In this document: piece after piece, positions 24,659 through 38,791 of the stretch
Layout of the letters: each line of letters begins with the position of its first letter
Numbering within the stretch: the stretch's first letter is position 1
Assembly (NCBI RefSeq): GCF_008329565.1
Contig: NZ_NPKT01000006.1
Span: forward strand, 62,001 to 126,000
Length of the DNA: 64,000 nt
Direction: 5' to 3'
Origin: Mycolicibacterium sp. P1-5
GTDB lineage: Bacteria > Actinomycetota > Actinomycetes > Mycobacteriales > Mycobacteriaceae
Program-made: the position numbers and the translations under genes
The notes under the pieces: model-generated
Database searches by the model: none
What the model was told of the DNA's origin: nothing
Seen by the model: only the letters and a program-made list of their open reading frames with translations

Positions 24659-26257
24659 GTGCGCCGGTATCTGGTCGCTACGATCTGCTGCGGCACTCTG
24701 ATCGCCGGATGTGCCATCGCCGGCGCCGTCGTCCTGGGCCATCTGGTGGCCGGTGTCATCACCGATCCGGCCACCCGCAGCCTGGCCCACTGGCGCACCG
24801 AGTTGGTGATCCTGGCCGCCCTGTGGCTGTTTCGGACGTTTATCCAGTGGCTGCAGGGCCGGCTCGGCCAGCGCGGCGCCAGTGCGGTGATCGCCGATCT
24901 CGGCGGCCGGGTGCTGCGTGCGGTCACCGCTCTGCCACCCGGATCGCGCCCCCGCGACGATGCGACGACGGTGATCACCAGCGGACTCGACGGCCTGCGA
25001 CCGTACTTCACCGCATACCTGCCGGCGCTGTTCCTGGCGGCGATCCTCACCCCGGCAACGGTAATCGTGATCGCTTTCAACGACATTCAGTCAGCGGTCA
25101 TCGTGCTCGTCGCACTGCCGCTGATTCCAGTCTTCATGGTGCTGATCGGACTGGCCACCGCGGATCGTTCGGCGGCGGCACTGGAGGCAATGACCACCTT
25201 GCAGGCTCGCCTGATGGATCTCATCGCAGGCATCCCCACCCTGCGCGCCCTCGGCCGCGCCGATGGCCCGGCCGAGCGGATCGCCACACTCGGGGCGGCG
25301 CATCGCCGTTCGGCGATGGCCACCCTGCGGATCGCATTCCTCTCGGCGCTGGTCCTCGAGTTGATCGCCACACTCGGCGTGGCGCTGGTCGCGGTCAGCA
25401 TCGGGCTGCGACTGGTGTTCGGTGAGATGAGCCTGGCAGCCGGATTGACCGTGCTGCTGCTCACCCCCGACGTGTTCTGGCCGCTGCGCCGCGTCGGCGT
25501 CGAGTTCCACGCCGCACAGAACGGAAAAGCCGCCTCCGACAAAGCCTTCACCCTGATCGAGCAGAACCCCGAACCACCGGCCGGAACCCGCACCGCGGTG
25601 GCTGCCGGCGCGGACATCGTCCTCGACGGGCTGAGCGTCACGGGCCGCGACGGGATGTCGCCGCACCAGCTGAGCGGCCGGTTACTGCCCGGCGCAGTCA
25701 CCGTGCTCACCGGCGCGAACGGCGCAGGCAAGACCACTACCCTGCTCGCGATCGCCGGGCTGCTCACCCCCACCCGCGGCCGGGTCACCGTCGACGGCGT
25801 CGACATCGACGAGCTCGACCGCCCGGCCTGGTGGCGGCAACTGGCGTGGTTGGCACAGCGCCCGGTGATCATCCCGGGGACCGTCGCGGAGAACCTGGCG
25901 CTGTTCGGCCCGCTCGCCGATCCACAGAGTGCCTGCGAAGCAGCCGGTTTCACCGAGGTGCTACGCACACTGCCCGACGGCATGGACACCGTGCTGGGCC
26001 GAGGTGGCGTGGGATTGTCACTGGGCCAACGCCAGCGACTTGGCCTGGCCCGGACGCTTGGCTCCCGCGCGCCCGTACTGCTGCTCGACGAACCCACCTC
26101 ACATCTCGATGAAGCGACCGAACACACTGTGCTGCAAGCCATCCGCAGGCGCGCCGAGGACGGGTCCACCGTCATCGTGGTCGCCCACCGCGACAGTGTG
26201 GTACGGATCGCCGATCACGTCATCGCTGTGGAGGCCGATCAACATGCCCGCGTTTGA
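24659..26257 (+). CDS. cydD: CydD subunit of the CydDC ABC exporter
   Basis: CydDC is a heterodimeric ABC protein needed to assemble cytochrome bd. This subunit has six helices (about residues 1-300 of the longer form) then a nucleotide-binding domain with Walker A GANGAGKTT, signature LSLGQRQRLGLARTL and Walker B VLLLDEPTSHLDE. The first conventional start is GTG 24659 (532 aa). The frame is open further upstream with LDPRLWRASSAVRRYL, a typical CydD N-terminus, back to a CTG at 24596 that overlaps the cydB stop as CTGA. I think translation really begins there. It overlaps cydC by 14 nt. Confidence 0.93.
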   Translation: MRRYLVATICCGTLIAGCAIAGAVVLGHLVAGVITDPATRSLAHWRTELVILAALWLFRTFIQWLQGRLGQRGASAVIADLGGRVLRAVTALPPGSRPRDDATTVITSGLDGLRPYFTAYLPALFLAAILTPATVIVIAFNDIQSAVIVLVALPLIPVFMVLIGLATADRSAAALEAMTTLQARLMDLIAGIPTLRALGRADGPAERIATLGAAHRRSAMATLRIAFLSALVLELIATLGVALVAVSIGLRLVFGEMSLAAGLTVLLLTPDVFWPLRRVGVEFHAAQNGKAASDKAFTLIEQNPEPPAGTRTAVAAGADIVLDGLSVTGRDGMSPHQLSGRLLPGAVTVLTGANGAGKTTTLLAIAGLLTPTRGRVTVDGVDIDELDRPAWWRQLAWLAQRPVIIPGTVAENLALFGPLADPQSACEAAGFTEVLRTLPDGMDTVLGRGGVGLSLGQRQRLGLARTLGSRAPVLLLDEPTSHLDEATEHTVLQAIRRRAEDGSTVIVVAHRDSVVRIADHVIAVEADQHARV

Positions 26258-27848
26258 CCGTCCCCGGCTGATGCTGGCCATCGTGCTCGGCACGCTGGCG
26301 CTGGGCAGCGCACTGGCGCTGGCCGGCGTGTCCGCCTGGTTGATCACCCGCGCCTGGCAGATGCCGCTGGTGCTGGATCTGTCAATCGCCGTGGTCGCCG
26401 TCCGCGCGCTCGGCATCTCGCGCGGCGTGTTCGGTTACTGCGAGCGGCTGGCGTCGCACGACACCGCGCTGCGCGCGGCTGCCGGCGAACGCACCGAGAT
26501 CTACCGCCGGCTGGCCCACGGACCGGCCGACGTCACGGCGCGACTGCACACCGGTGACCTGCTGGCTCGGGTGGGTACCGATGTCGACACCGTCGCAGAC
26601 GTCGCAGTCCGGGCGTTCGTCCCGATCGGTGTCGCCGCCGTGCTCGGTGTCGCCGCCACGGCCGTCATCGCGATGATCTCCCCCGCCGCGGCCGTCGTCC
26701 TCGCGCTGTGTCTGCTGGTCGCCGGTGTGCTCGCACCCGGGTTGGCCGCGCGCGCGGCGCGTGCGCAGGAAACGGCCGCCCGCCGGCAACAGTCCGATCG
26801 CGATATCGCCGCCGTCACCGCACTCGAGCACGCCGCCGAACTCAGGGTCGCCGGCCGGTTACCGGCGGTGATTGCCGAAGCCGAAGAGCGACAGCGCGAT
26901 TGGGGCTCGGCGATCGACCACGCAGCGGCCCCCGCCGCGGTTGCGGCCGCGGTGCCGACCCTCGCCATCGGAGCCGGCGCCATCGGCGCTGTCGTCGCCG
27001 GGATCGGCATGGCCGCGTACACCGCACCGACGACGCTGGCGGTGCTGATGTTGTTGCCCCTCTCGGCGTTCGAGGCCACCGTCGCGCTGCCCGGCGCGGC
27101 GGTCGCGTTGACCCGCGCACGGATCGCCGCCGCACGACTGCGGGAGCTGCTGCCCGCGCCCGCCACCCGATCGAGAATCGTCGTCACCGGACGCGTCGAG
27201 ACGCCCGTCGTGCGAGCCGACGTGCGCGCCGGCTATCCCGGTGGGGCCGCGGGCGAACGCGTCACGCTGACACTGCAACCCGGTGCCCGCCTCGCGATTA
27301 CCGGCCGCAGCGGCGCGGGCAAGACGGCACTGTTGATGACGCTGGCCGGGCTGCTCGCACCGGTTGACGGTGCGGTCAGGATCGGTGACAAGCCGACCAG
27401 CGAGCTCACCGAGTCTGAATTGCGCAGCGCAATCTGCTATTTCGCCGAAGACGCCCACCTGTTCGGTACCACCGTGCGCGACAACCTCCTGGTGGCGCGC
27501 GGCGACTGCACCGATGAGGAGCTCACCGACGCGCTCACCGCGGTGGGCCTTGGCGATTGGCTGGCCGGCCTTCCCGACGGATTGAGTACCGTGCTGGATG
27601 GCGGTGCTGCCGCGGTGTCCGCCGGCCAGCGCCGCCGACTGCTGCTGACGCGGGTATTGCTGTCCACCGCACCGATCGTCCTGCTCGACGAGCCGACCGA
27701 ACATCTCGATGCCGCCGACGGCCAACGCATCTTGAGCGCCCTGCTCGACGGCCGGCTGCTGGGCCCGCGACGCACCGTGGTGGTCGCAACTCATCAACTT
27801 GGTATCGACCTCGCCTGTCCGCGACTATCAATCGGCAACTGCAGGTAA
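26244..27848 (+). CDS. cydC: CydC subunit of the CydDC ABC exporter
   Basis: This 534-aa partner of CydD has the transmembrane domain at about residues 5-290, then Walker A GRSGAGKTAL, a signature VSAGQRRRLLLTRVL in which the usual SGG is SAG, and Walker B IVLLDEPTEHLDA. ATG 26244 is chosen because GGAGG ends 9 nt upstream and the protein then starts just before helix 1. The open frame reaching back to 25929 is a shadow of cydD. It overlaps the cydD stop by 14 nt, so the two chains are coupled. Confidence 0.94.
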   Translation: MPAFDRPRLMLAIVLGTLALGSALALAGVSAWLITRAWQMPLVLDLSIAVVAVRALGISRGVFGYCERLASHDTALRAAAGERTEIYRRLAHGPADVTARLHTGDLLARVGTDVDTVADVAVRAFVPIGVAAVLGVAATAVIAMISPAAAVVLALCLLVAGVLAPGLAARAARAQETAARRQQSDRDIAAVTALEHAAELRVAGRLPAVIAEAEERQRDWGSAIDHAAAPAAVAAAVPTLAIGAGAIGAVVAGIGMAAYTAPTTLAVLMLLPLSAFEATVALPGAAVALTRARIAAARLRELLPAPATRSRIVVTGRVETPVVRADVRAGYPGGAAGERVTLTLQPGARLAITGRSGAGKTALLMTLAGLLAPVDGAVRIGDKPTSELTESELRSAICYFAEDAHLFGTTVRDNLLVARGDCTDEELTDALTAVGLGDWLAGLPDGLSTVLDGGAAAVSAGQRRRLLLTRVLLSTAPIVLLDEPTEHLDAADGQRILSALLDGRLLGPRRTVVVATHQLGIDLACPRLSIGNCR

Positions 27849-27851
27849 CGT
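27846..27851 (+). promoter_or_regulatory. -10 box of the DUF4190 gene (leaderless)
   Basis: TAACGT overlaps the cydC stop and ends 7 nt before the ATG at 27859, giving this gene its own promoter at the end of the cyd operon. Confidence 0.45.
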
Positions 27852-27858
27852 GCAGTCC

Positions 27859-28401
27859 ATGACTGAGCCCCCAGAGCAGGCACCTCAGCAGTCCACTCCG
27901 CCACCCCATCAGCCGCCGCCACCGCCACCCGGTTATCCCGCGCCGCAGTACGGCCAGTACCCGGGCGGCTATCCGCCGGCACCGCCGCAGCCCTACGCCG
28001 GCTATACGCCGCCGCCCACCGGTCCGCGTAATGGCCTGGGCGTTACTGCACTGGTGGTCGCCATCGTTGCGCTCCTGTCGTCGTTCTCCGTGGTCGGCGG
28101 CATCATCCTCGGCATCGTCGCGGTGATCATCGGCTTCGCCGGGCGCGGCCGCGTCAAGCGCGGTGAAGCCAATAACGGCGGTGTGGCACTCGCCGGCATC
28201 ATTCTCGGTTTCCTGGCGATCGTCGTCGGCTTGGCATTCATCGCCGTCTGGGTCGGTGTGTTCAAGGAAGTCGGCGCCACTGACTACATCGACTGCCTGC
28301 AGAAAGCCGGCCAGGATCAGCAGCAGGTGCAGCAGTGCGCCGACGAATTCAAACAGTCCGTGGAGAACAAGTTCAGCGTCACCCTGACGCCGACACCGTA
28401 G
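27859..28401 (+). CDS. Proline-rich DUF4190 membrane protein
   Basis: This 180-aa protein has an N-terminal Pro/Gln/Tyr/Gly-rich cytoplasmic tail (about residues 1-55, with repeated PPPP, PGY and QYG units), then two membrane helices (LGVTALVVAIVALLSSFSVVGG and GVALAGIILGFLAIVVGLAF, parts of about 60-135) joined by a basic RGRVKRGEA loop. A short C-terminal extracytoplasmic region has two Cys (DYIDCLQ, QQCADEF). The function is unknown. ATG 27859 replaces the upstream 20-codon extension. Its 3' end overlaps the convergent DUF2156 gene by 23 bp. Confidence 0.85.
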   Translation: MTEPPEQAPQQSTPPPHQPPPPPPGYPAPQYGQYPGGYPPAPPQPYAGYTPPPTGPRNGLGVTALVVAIVALLSSFSVVGGIILGIVAVIIGFAGRGRVKRGEANNGGVALAGIILGFLAIVVGLAFIAVWVGVFKEVGATDYIDCLQKAGQDQQQVQQCADEFKQSVENKFSVTLTPTP

Positions 28402-29815
28402 GGGCAGGCAGGTGCCGCCGCCGCGGTAGGAACTCCAGCGAGAGCAACACCACCAGAAGCGGCAGCACCTGACTCAGCGGCAGCAACACGTACCGGCGAT
28501 CGCCGAGGACGTGAAACTTGCGCAGGTACCGGTACAGCGACTCCAGCGCGATCAGCGAGTCGCCGAGGTGGATCACCGTGTAGAAGAAGGTGCGCAGCGC
28601 TCCCCGCTCCTTGTCGTTGAAGATCTCCGGGAACGCCGCGAATGCCAGCGAAAGTCGTTGCGCGCCTTGTTCCTTCATCGCGTTGATCATGTCCACCGAC
28701 AGCCGCTCGTCGATACCGTTCGGTGCGCCACGGCGCCGCCACGGGATGTCGAGGGTCACATCGCTGCCGGCGCCGGCGACGGCGTAGCGGTGAAATCCCT
28801 GCACCCGCCCGGCCTTGTCCCGCGCGATGATCAGCAGGATGCCGGGATAGCGACCGGTCAGCGCTCCGTCGAGAATCATCGAGAAGCCACGCTCGGTGCG
28901 TGCCCCCTTGGCCGACGACAGCAGCACGTCGGTGAGCTCGGCGAGTCCCCGGTCGTCGAGTTCGGATTCGGCGACGATCTCGGTGCTGATACCGAAGTTG
29001 TGGGTGCGCTTCACCGCCTGGCGCAGATTGCGAAACTTGCGGCCCACCATGTCGAAGGCCGGCACATCGATCACGACGTCGCGGCCGATCGGCACCGGCC
29101 GCAGCGTCTGCCCGATCACCGACGGGTTCCGCCACAGCCCGAGCCGGTGCTCGCTACAGCCCAACACCACCACCCGCCAGCCGTGGGTATGACACATGCT
29201 GACGAATTCGCCGACCAGCTCGTCGAATCGGCGTTCGTCGCCGACCGGGTCGCCGCTGACCACGGCATAGCCCATCCGGGTGCGATACGCGATGACGGCG
29301 GTGCCATCAGCGCTGAAGAAATAGCTCTTGAGGGTCTGCATCGCGAACGGCGCCACCGGGTCACCGCTCGTCGCATCGACCAGCGCCCACACCCGCGGCA
29401 GCTGCGACGGGTCGGGTCGTGCGGTCATCGGCCACATCAGTGCCAGCCCCGAAAACGCGATCAACACGTCGCCGGAGACATCGAACGCCAGCAGGTGGGC
29501 GGCAAAACCGGCGAGCACCGATATCGCCGCGGCGATCGCATGGGCTGCCGTCACCGGCCGGCCCAGGAATATCCCCCGCGCGATCAGGGCGACGGCGGCA
29601 AGGATCGTCAACGACCAGGCCAACCGGCTGTCCGCGTGCCAGTGAGTGTGGTGGTGGTGTGCGCGGACCATCAGCACCGTGAGCCAACTCGCGGCGATCA
29701 GCAACGCCAGCGCGCCCACCCAGCGGGCAGCCAGGGTGTCGACATGCACGACAACCCGTTCCCTGGCGCGCAAACGCTGCGCCACCTGAACCGGCGGTTC
29801 AGTCACACGAGCCAT
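28379..29815 (-). CDS. DUF2156 membrane protein (phosphatidylglycerol lysyltransferase C-terminal-like)
   Basis: This 478-aa protein has an N-terminal membrane region (about residues 25-130, four helices with a His-rich MVRAHHHHTHWH loop), then a GNAT-like DUF2156 domain like the catalytic half of MprF/LysX aminoacyl-phosphatidylglycerol synthases (QTLKSYFFSADGTAVIAYRT, VVLGCSEHRLG, FRNLRQAVKRTHNFG). It has neither a full flippase domain nor a LysRS domain. The position between cydC and tesB equals Rv1619. ATG 29815 follows AGAGGGCG and is preferred to the frame from 29836. Lipid or peptidoglycan aminoacylation is a guess from family membership. Confidence 0.87.
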   Translation of the reverse strand: MARVTEPPVQVAQRLRARERVVVHVDTLAARWVGALALLIAASWLTVLMVRAHHHHTHWHADSRLAWSLTILAAVALIARGIFLGRPVTAAHAIAAAISVLAGFAAHLLAFDVSGDVLIAFSGLALMWPMTARPDPSQLPRVWALVDATSGDPVAPFAMQTLKSYFFSADGTAVIAYRTRMGYAVVSGDPVGDERRFDELVGEFVSMCHTHGWRVVVLGCSEHRLGLWRNPSVIGQTLRPVPIGRDVVIDVPAFDMVGRKFRNLRQAVKRTHNFGISTEIVAESELDDRGLAELTDVLLSSAKGARTERGFSMILDGALTGRYPGILLIIARDKAGRVQGFHRYAVAGAGSDVTLDIPWRRRGAPNGIDERLSVDMINAMKEQGAQRLSLAFAAFPEIFNDKERGALRTFFYTVIHLGDSLIALESLYRYLRKFHVLGDRRYVLLPLSQVLPLLVVLLSLEFLPRRRHLPAPTVSASG

Positions 29816-29828
29816 AATACGCCCTCTA

Positions 29829-30722
29829 TCAGGCATTTCCCGGGAAGTGCTTGACGATGCCTTCTTGCGTCACGGTAGCCACCACGTCCCCGGAGGGGCT
29901 GAAGAAGTGGCCGGTGCCCAGGCCGCGCGATTCGGCCGCGACCGGTGAATTCGTCGAATAAAGCACCCAATCGGAGAAATCGACCTGCCGGTGGAACCAC
30001 AGCGAGTGGTTGACCGTCACAGCGAAGATGCGATCCCAGCCCCAGGACAGCCCGTGGGTGGTGATGATCGAATCGAGGACCGTGGTGTCCGACGAATAGA
30101 TCATCGCTGCGGTGTGCAGTGTCGGATCGTCCGGCATCGCGCCATCTGCTTTGAGCCAAACCTGATTTGCGGTGAGCGTGCCGCCTTTTTCGCGCATGAT
30201 CCAGGACGGCTCGTTGGTGTAGCGCCACTCGATGGGGCGTAGCGCTGCGACGAATCCGGGCACCACTTTCTCGTACCCCACGAGCAGCTCGTCAATCGTG
30301 GGAAGTGTCTCCGGGGCAGCCAGATTGGGCATCGGAACGCCGTGTTCCAGTCCGCTGCCCGCAGACGTGTACGACACCAACGCGGTGGCCAGCAGCGTGC
30401 CATCCTGGATAGCGTCGACGCGCCGGTTGGCGAAGCGCCGCTCGTCACGCAGTCCTACGACGTGGAATTCGATGTCGGCCGTCGGATCACCGCCGGCGAT
30501 GAAGTGCACCGACAAGGCGCTCGGCGCGATCTCGTGGCGCAGCGTGCGGGTGGCCGCGACGAACGCTTGCGCCATGAGCTGCCCACCGAAGGTGCGCGGC
30601 GGGTTCTTGTGCGGATGGGCGCCGGCGAAGACGTCGTCGCCGATCCGAGAGAGGTCGAGAATGGCCAGCAGCTCGTCGAGGTCCGCGTTGGCCAAGAGTC
30701 TCTCCCTAGTGGTCGTCCTCAC
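29829..30722 (-). CDS. tesB: Acyl-CoA thioesterase II
   Basis: This 297-aa double-hotdog enzyme hydrolyses acyl-CoA to free acid and CoA. The first hotdog domain (about residues 15-115) has FAGAHPHKNPPRTFGGQLMAQA and the second (about 170-290) has LHTAAMIYSSDTTVLDS and SLWFHRQVDFSDWVLYS, classic TesB signatures. GTG 30722 overlaps the pyk stop. A TTG at 30695, preceded by GGGAGAG, is an equally plausible start. Both fit co-transcription with pyk, as in the Rv1617-Rv1618 pair. Confidence 0.93.
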   Translation of the reverse strand: MRTTTRERLLANADLDELLAILDLSRIGDDVFAGAHPHKNPPRTFGGQLMAQAFVAATRTLRHEIAPSALSVHFIAGGDPTADIEFHVVGLRDERRFANRRVDAIQDGTLLATALVSYTSAGSGLEHGVPMPNLAAPETLPTIDELLVGYEKVVPGFVAALRPIEWRYTNEPSWIMREKGGTLTANQVWLKADGAMPDDPTLHTAAMIYSSDTTVLDSIITTHGLSWGWDRIFAVTVNHSLWFHRQVDFSDWVLYSTNSPVAAESRGLGTGHFFSPSGDVVATVTQEGIVKHFPGNA

Positions 30723-32124
30723 CGATTCGGTGGACGTGAATCAGATTCGTCGAGCCTACTGTGCCCGGCGGTGCACCTGCGACGATGACGACCAGGTCAC
30801 CCCGCTTGTAGCGGCCCAGTTCCAGCATCGAGCGGTCGACCTCACGGATCATGTCGTCGGTCGTCTTCATGGGCCCGACGATGAACGTCTCGGTACCCCA
30901 GGTCAGCGCCAGCTGGCTGCGTACCTCGGGCAGAGCGGTGAACGCCAGCAGGGGCAGCGGGGTGTGCAGCCGGGCCAGCCGCCGCACGGTGTCGCCGGAC
31001 TGCGTGAACGCGACGAGCGCCTTGGCGTCCAGGCGCTCACCGATATCGCGGGCGGCATAGGAGATGACCCCGCGCTTGGTGCGCGGGACGTGGGTCAGCG
31101 GCGGCGCGGCCGTCGAATTCTCCTCGACCGCACCGATGATCCGAGCCATCGTCCGCACGGCCTCCAGCGGGTACTTGCCAACCGAAGTCTCCCCCGACAG
31201 CATGACCGCGTCCGCACCGTCGAGCACCGCGTTGGCGACGTCGGAGGCCTCGGCCCGGGTGGGCCGGGAATTCTCGATCATCGACTCGAGCATCTGGGTC
31301 GCGACGATCACCGGCTTGGCGTTCTCGCGGGCCATCTGGATAGCCCGCTTCTGCACCAGCGGCACCTCTTCGAGCGGCAGCTCGACACCGAGGTCGCCAC
31401 GGGCCACCATGACCGCGTCGAAGGCCAGCACGATCGCCTCGAGATTGTCGATCGCCTCGGGCTTTTCCAGCTTCGCGATCACCGGAACGCGACGGCCGAC
31501 CCGGTCCATCACCTCGTGCACCAGCTCGACATCGGCCGGTGAGCGGACGAACGACAACGCCACCAAGTCCACACCGAGGCGCAGCGCGAACTCGAGGTCA
31601 CCGATGTCTTTCTCGGACAGCGCCGGCACCGAGACGTTCATGCCAGGCAGCGACAAGCCCTTGTTGTTGCTGACCGGACCACCCTCGGTGACGGTGCAGA
31701 CCACGTCGTCGCCGTCGATGTGTTCGACGACCAGCGCCACCTTGCCGTCGTCAACCAGCAGGCGGTCACCGGGCTGGGCATCCCGGGCCAGGTTCTTGTA
31801 GGTGGTCGACACCCGGTCGTGATTGCCCGCACAGTCCTCGACGGTGATCCGCACCGTGTCGCCGTTGGCCCAATACGTCGGGCCGTCCGCGAAGCGGCCC
31901 AGCCGGATCTTGGGTCCCTGCAGGTCGGCGAGGATGCCGACGGCGCGGCCGGTGGAATCGGAGGCCTGGCGAACTCGCTTGTAGGCCGCCTCATGGTCGG
32001 CGTAGTCGCCGTGGCTGAAGTTCAGGCGGGCTACGTCCATGCCGGCGTCGACCAGAGCCTTCACCGACTCGTCGGTGCTGGTGGCCGGGCCGAGGGTACA
32101 GACAATCTTCCCGCGTCTACTCAC
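30706..32124 (-). CDS. pyk: Pyruvate kinase
   Basis: This 472-aa glycolytic enzyme converts phosphoenolpyruvate and ADP to pyruvate and ATP. The N-terminal MSRRGKIVCTLGPAT and GMDVARLNFSHG bind substrate. The catalytic Lys is in VIAKLEKPEAI and metal ligands are in VMVARGDLGVELP. GADAVMLSGETSVGKYP is also typical, and the C-terminal regulatory domain covers about residues 340-472. The GTG start has TATGCT 8 nt upstream. It is followed by tesB in overlap. Confidence 0.96.
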   Translation of the reverse strand: MSRRGKIVCTLGPATSTDESVKALVDAGMDVARLNFSHGDYADHEAAYKRVRQASDSTGRAVGILADLQGPKIRLGRFADGPTYWANGDTVRITVEDCAGNHDRVSTTYKNLARDAQPGDRLLVDDGKVALVVEHIDGDDVVCTVTEGGPVSNNKGLSLPGMNVSVPALSEKDIGDLEFALRLGVDLVALSFVRSPADVELVHEVMDRVGRRVPVIAKLEKPEAIDNLEAIVLAFDAVMVARGDLGVELPLEEVPLVQKRAIQMARENAKPVIVATQMLESMIENSRPTRAEASDVANAVLDGADAVMLSGETSVGKYPLEAVRTMARIIGAVEENSTAAPPLTHVPRTKRGVISYAARDIGERLDAKALVAFTQSGDTVRRLARLHTPLPLLAFTALPEVRSQLALTWGTETFIVGPMKTTDDMIREVDRSMLELGRYKRGDLVVIVAGAPPGTVGSTNLIHVHRIGEDDH

Positions 32125-32132
32125 GACGACCC

Positions 32133-32138
32133 AGCATA
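32133..32138 (-). promoter_or_regulatory. -10 box of pyk
   Basis: Minus-strand TATGCT (preceded by AC) ends 8 nt before the GTG start, giving a leaderless or nearly leaderless mRNA for pyk-tesB. Confidence 0.5.
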
Positions 32139-32192
32139 GTCCCGGTTCACGGGCATCTCGACCGATCCAGATGAGGGCAGCTTGCTATTCAC

Positions 32193-33684
32193 TCAGCGGA
32201 CAGCCAATGGCAGTTGGTGGGGTCGTACCGGCTCCGGGAGATCGGACTCGCCCATCAGATACGCATCGACCGCATGCGCGGTCGCACGACCCTCCGCGAT
32301 CGCCCACACCACCAGTGACGCGCCGCGGTGGGCGTCACCGCAAACAAACACACCGGGTGCATCGGTCTGCCAATCCGATCCGCAGCTGATCACCCCCCGC
32401 GGGCTCAGGGCGATACCGAGGTCGTCGAGAAGTGGCATGTGCTCGACGCCCTCGAAACCGATGGCCAGCAGCGCCAGCTCGCATGGGATCTCCATCAAAT
32501 CACCGACCGGTGTGATGACCCGCCGGCCGTCAACCCGTTCGACCTTCACTTCGGCGATCTCGATGGCGCGTAGATTGCCGTCCTCGTCACCGACGAAGCG
32601 CTGTACGGCGACCTGATAGTGGACGGTGCCACCCTCGGCGTGCGCGGGCGAGGTGCGCAGCACCAGAGGCCAGGTGGGCCATGGGGACAGCTCCTCATCG
32701 CGGACGTCCGGCGGCTGGGGGTTGTAGTCCAGCTGGGTCACCGATGCCGCGCCCTGGCGGTGTGCCGTGCCCAGGCAGTCGGCACCGGTGTCGCCGCCGC
32801 CGATGATCACCACATGCTTGCCCGCGGCGGACAACGGCGACGGTCCGTCGCCCTCGCACTCCCGGTTGGCCGGGACCAGATGCTCCATCGCCAGGTGGAC
32901 GCCATGAAGGTGGCGGCCCTCGACATTGTTGTCGCGCCCGCGCAACGCCCCGACCGCCAGCACGACAGCGTCGAACCGGTTACGCAGCTCCTCGACTGAG
33001 ATATCCACGCCTACTTCGCATTCGGTGACGAAGCGGGTTCCCTCGGCGCGCATCTGGGCCAGCCGCTGGTCGAGCGTGGCCTTCTCCAGCTTGTATTCCG
33101 GGATGCCGTAGCGCAGCAGCCCGCCCAGTCGGTCATCACGCTCGTAGACGGTGACGTGGTGCCCGGCCCGGGTCAGCTGCTGGGCGACGGCCAGCCCCGC
33201 GGGACCGGAGCCGACCACGGCGACGTCCTTGCCGGTGCCGATCGCGGCCGGCTGCGCCTCGACGATACCGAGCCGCCAGGCCTGGTCGGCGATTGTGTTC
33301 TCGATGCGTTTGATCGTCACGCTGCCGCCGGTCTGGTCTTCGGCAATGGACAGCACGCAGGCCGACTCGCACGGCGCCGGACAGAGCCGCCCGGTGAACT
33401 CGGGGAAGTTGTTCGTGGCGTGCAGGCGCTCACTGGCCGCATCCCAGCGGCCGCGGCGGACCAGGTCATTCCATTCGGGAATCAGGTTGCCCAACGGGCA
33501 CCCCGCAGTTCCGGAGTGGCAGAACGGGATTCCGCAGTCCATGCAGCGACGCGCCTGCTGGGCCACTTCCCCGGCACGTTCACGGGGGTCCTGGCGCTCG
33601 TAGACCTCGCGCCAGTCACCGACCCGTTCATCGACGGTCCGCTTGGCGGCCTCGATCTTGGGAACTTTCAGAAATCCGCTGGGA

Positions 33685-33692
<8 letters not shown>
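32193..33692 (-). CDS. gltD: Glutamate synthase small subunit
   Basis: GltD (499 aa) oxidises NADPH and passes electrons to GltB. Cys50, 53, 58 and 65 ([17 protein letters not shown]) and a second Cys set ([12 protein letters not shown], about 104-112) bind two 4Fe-4S clusters. The FAD-binding motif is [15 protein letters not shown] and the NADPH-binding motif is [17 protein letters not shown] 33692 is chosen because it starts [10 protein letters not shown] and overlaps the gltB stop by 8 nt. The frame open to 33965 is a shadow of gltB. Confidence 0.95.
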
Positions 33693-38229
<4,537 letters not shown>

Positions 38230-38380
38230 TCCACGCTCCTCCGCGGTCGGTCATGCGGCGGGAAGGTGGTGTGCGCGTTGCGCGGATTGAATGGCCTTGC
38301 CGCAGTCTGACGTGTGATGTCTCAGGACTGCACCGGCCCGATGATTCGAGTGCCAGTGTATCAGCGCGGTTACGGCGCTA

Positions 38381-38791
38381 CTACGCAATAAAAGTGGGCA
38401 CCAGCGGAAAGCCGGGCAGGTTGCGGATCACGGTCCAGGCGACCCCCGCGACCGCGATCACCAGGATCGCGAACGGCGGAAAGGCCCGCTCTCCTCGCCG
38501 GATCCGCCAGATGGCCCAGATGGCCAGCAACGGCAGGCCGATGAGCAGGAACACGTTGTCCACGACGGCTGCATCGAGGTCGCCGTGCAGCAGGTCGTGG
38601 GTCATCCGCAGACCGCCGCAGGCAGGGCAGTTCCAGCCGGTGAGCAGCCGGAACGGACACGGCGGGAACAGTGAGCCGGCCCGGTGCGGGTCGGCGATGC
38701 CGACGTAGGTGAGCGCACCGATCGCCAGCGCACCCGTACCGATCCCGGTGTAGAGCCGGGTTGCGCGACGGTGGTGGATGTTATCCATCAC
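38381..38791 (-). CDS. DUF2752 membrane protein
   Basis: This 136-aa protein has three or four helices and the DUF2752 hallmark CPFRLLTGWNCPACGGLRMTHDLLHGD, split here around the CPACG motif (about residues 46-70). The two Cys of CxxC could bind metal or form a disulfide. The function is unknown. Its ATG lies inside the 3' end of the TM2-domain gene (11-nt overlap), so the two are coupled. Together they correspond to the Rv1615-Rv1616 pair next to pyk in M. tuberculosis. Confidence 0.85.
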   Translation of the reverse strand: MMDNIHHRRATRLYTGIGTGALAIGALTYVGIADPHRAGSLFPPCPFRLLTGWNCPACGGLRMTHDLLHGDLDAAVVDNVFLLIGLPLLAIWAIWRIRRGERAFPPFAILVIAVAGVAWTVIRNLPGFPLVPTFIA

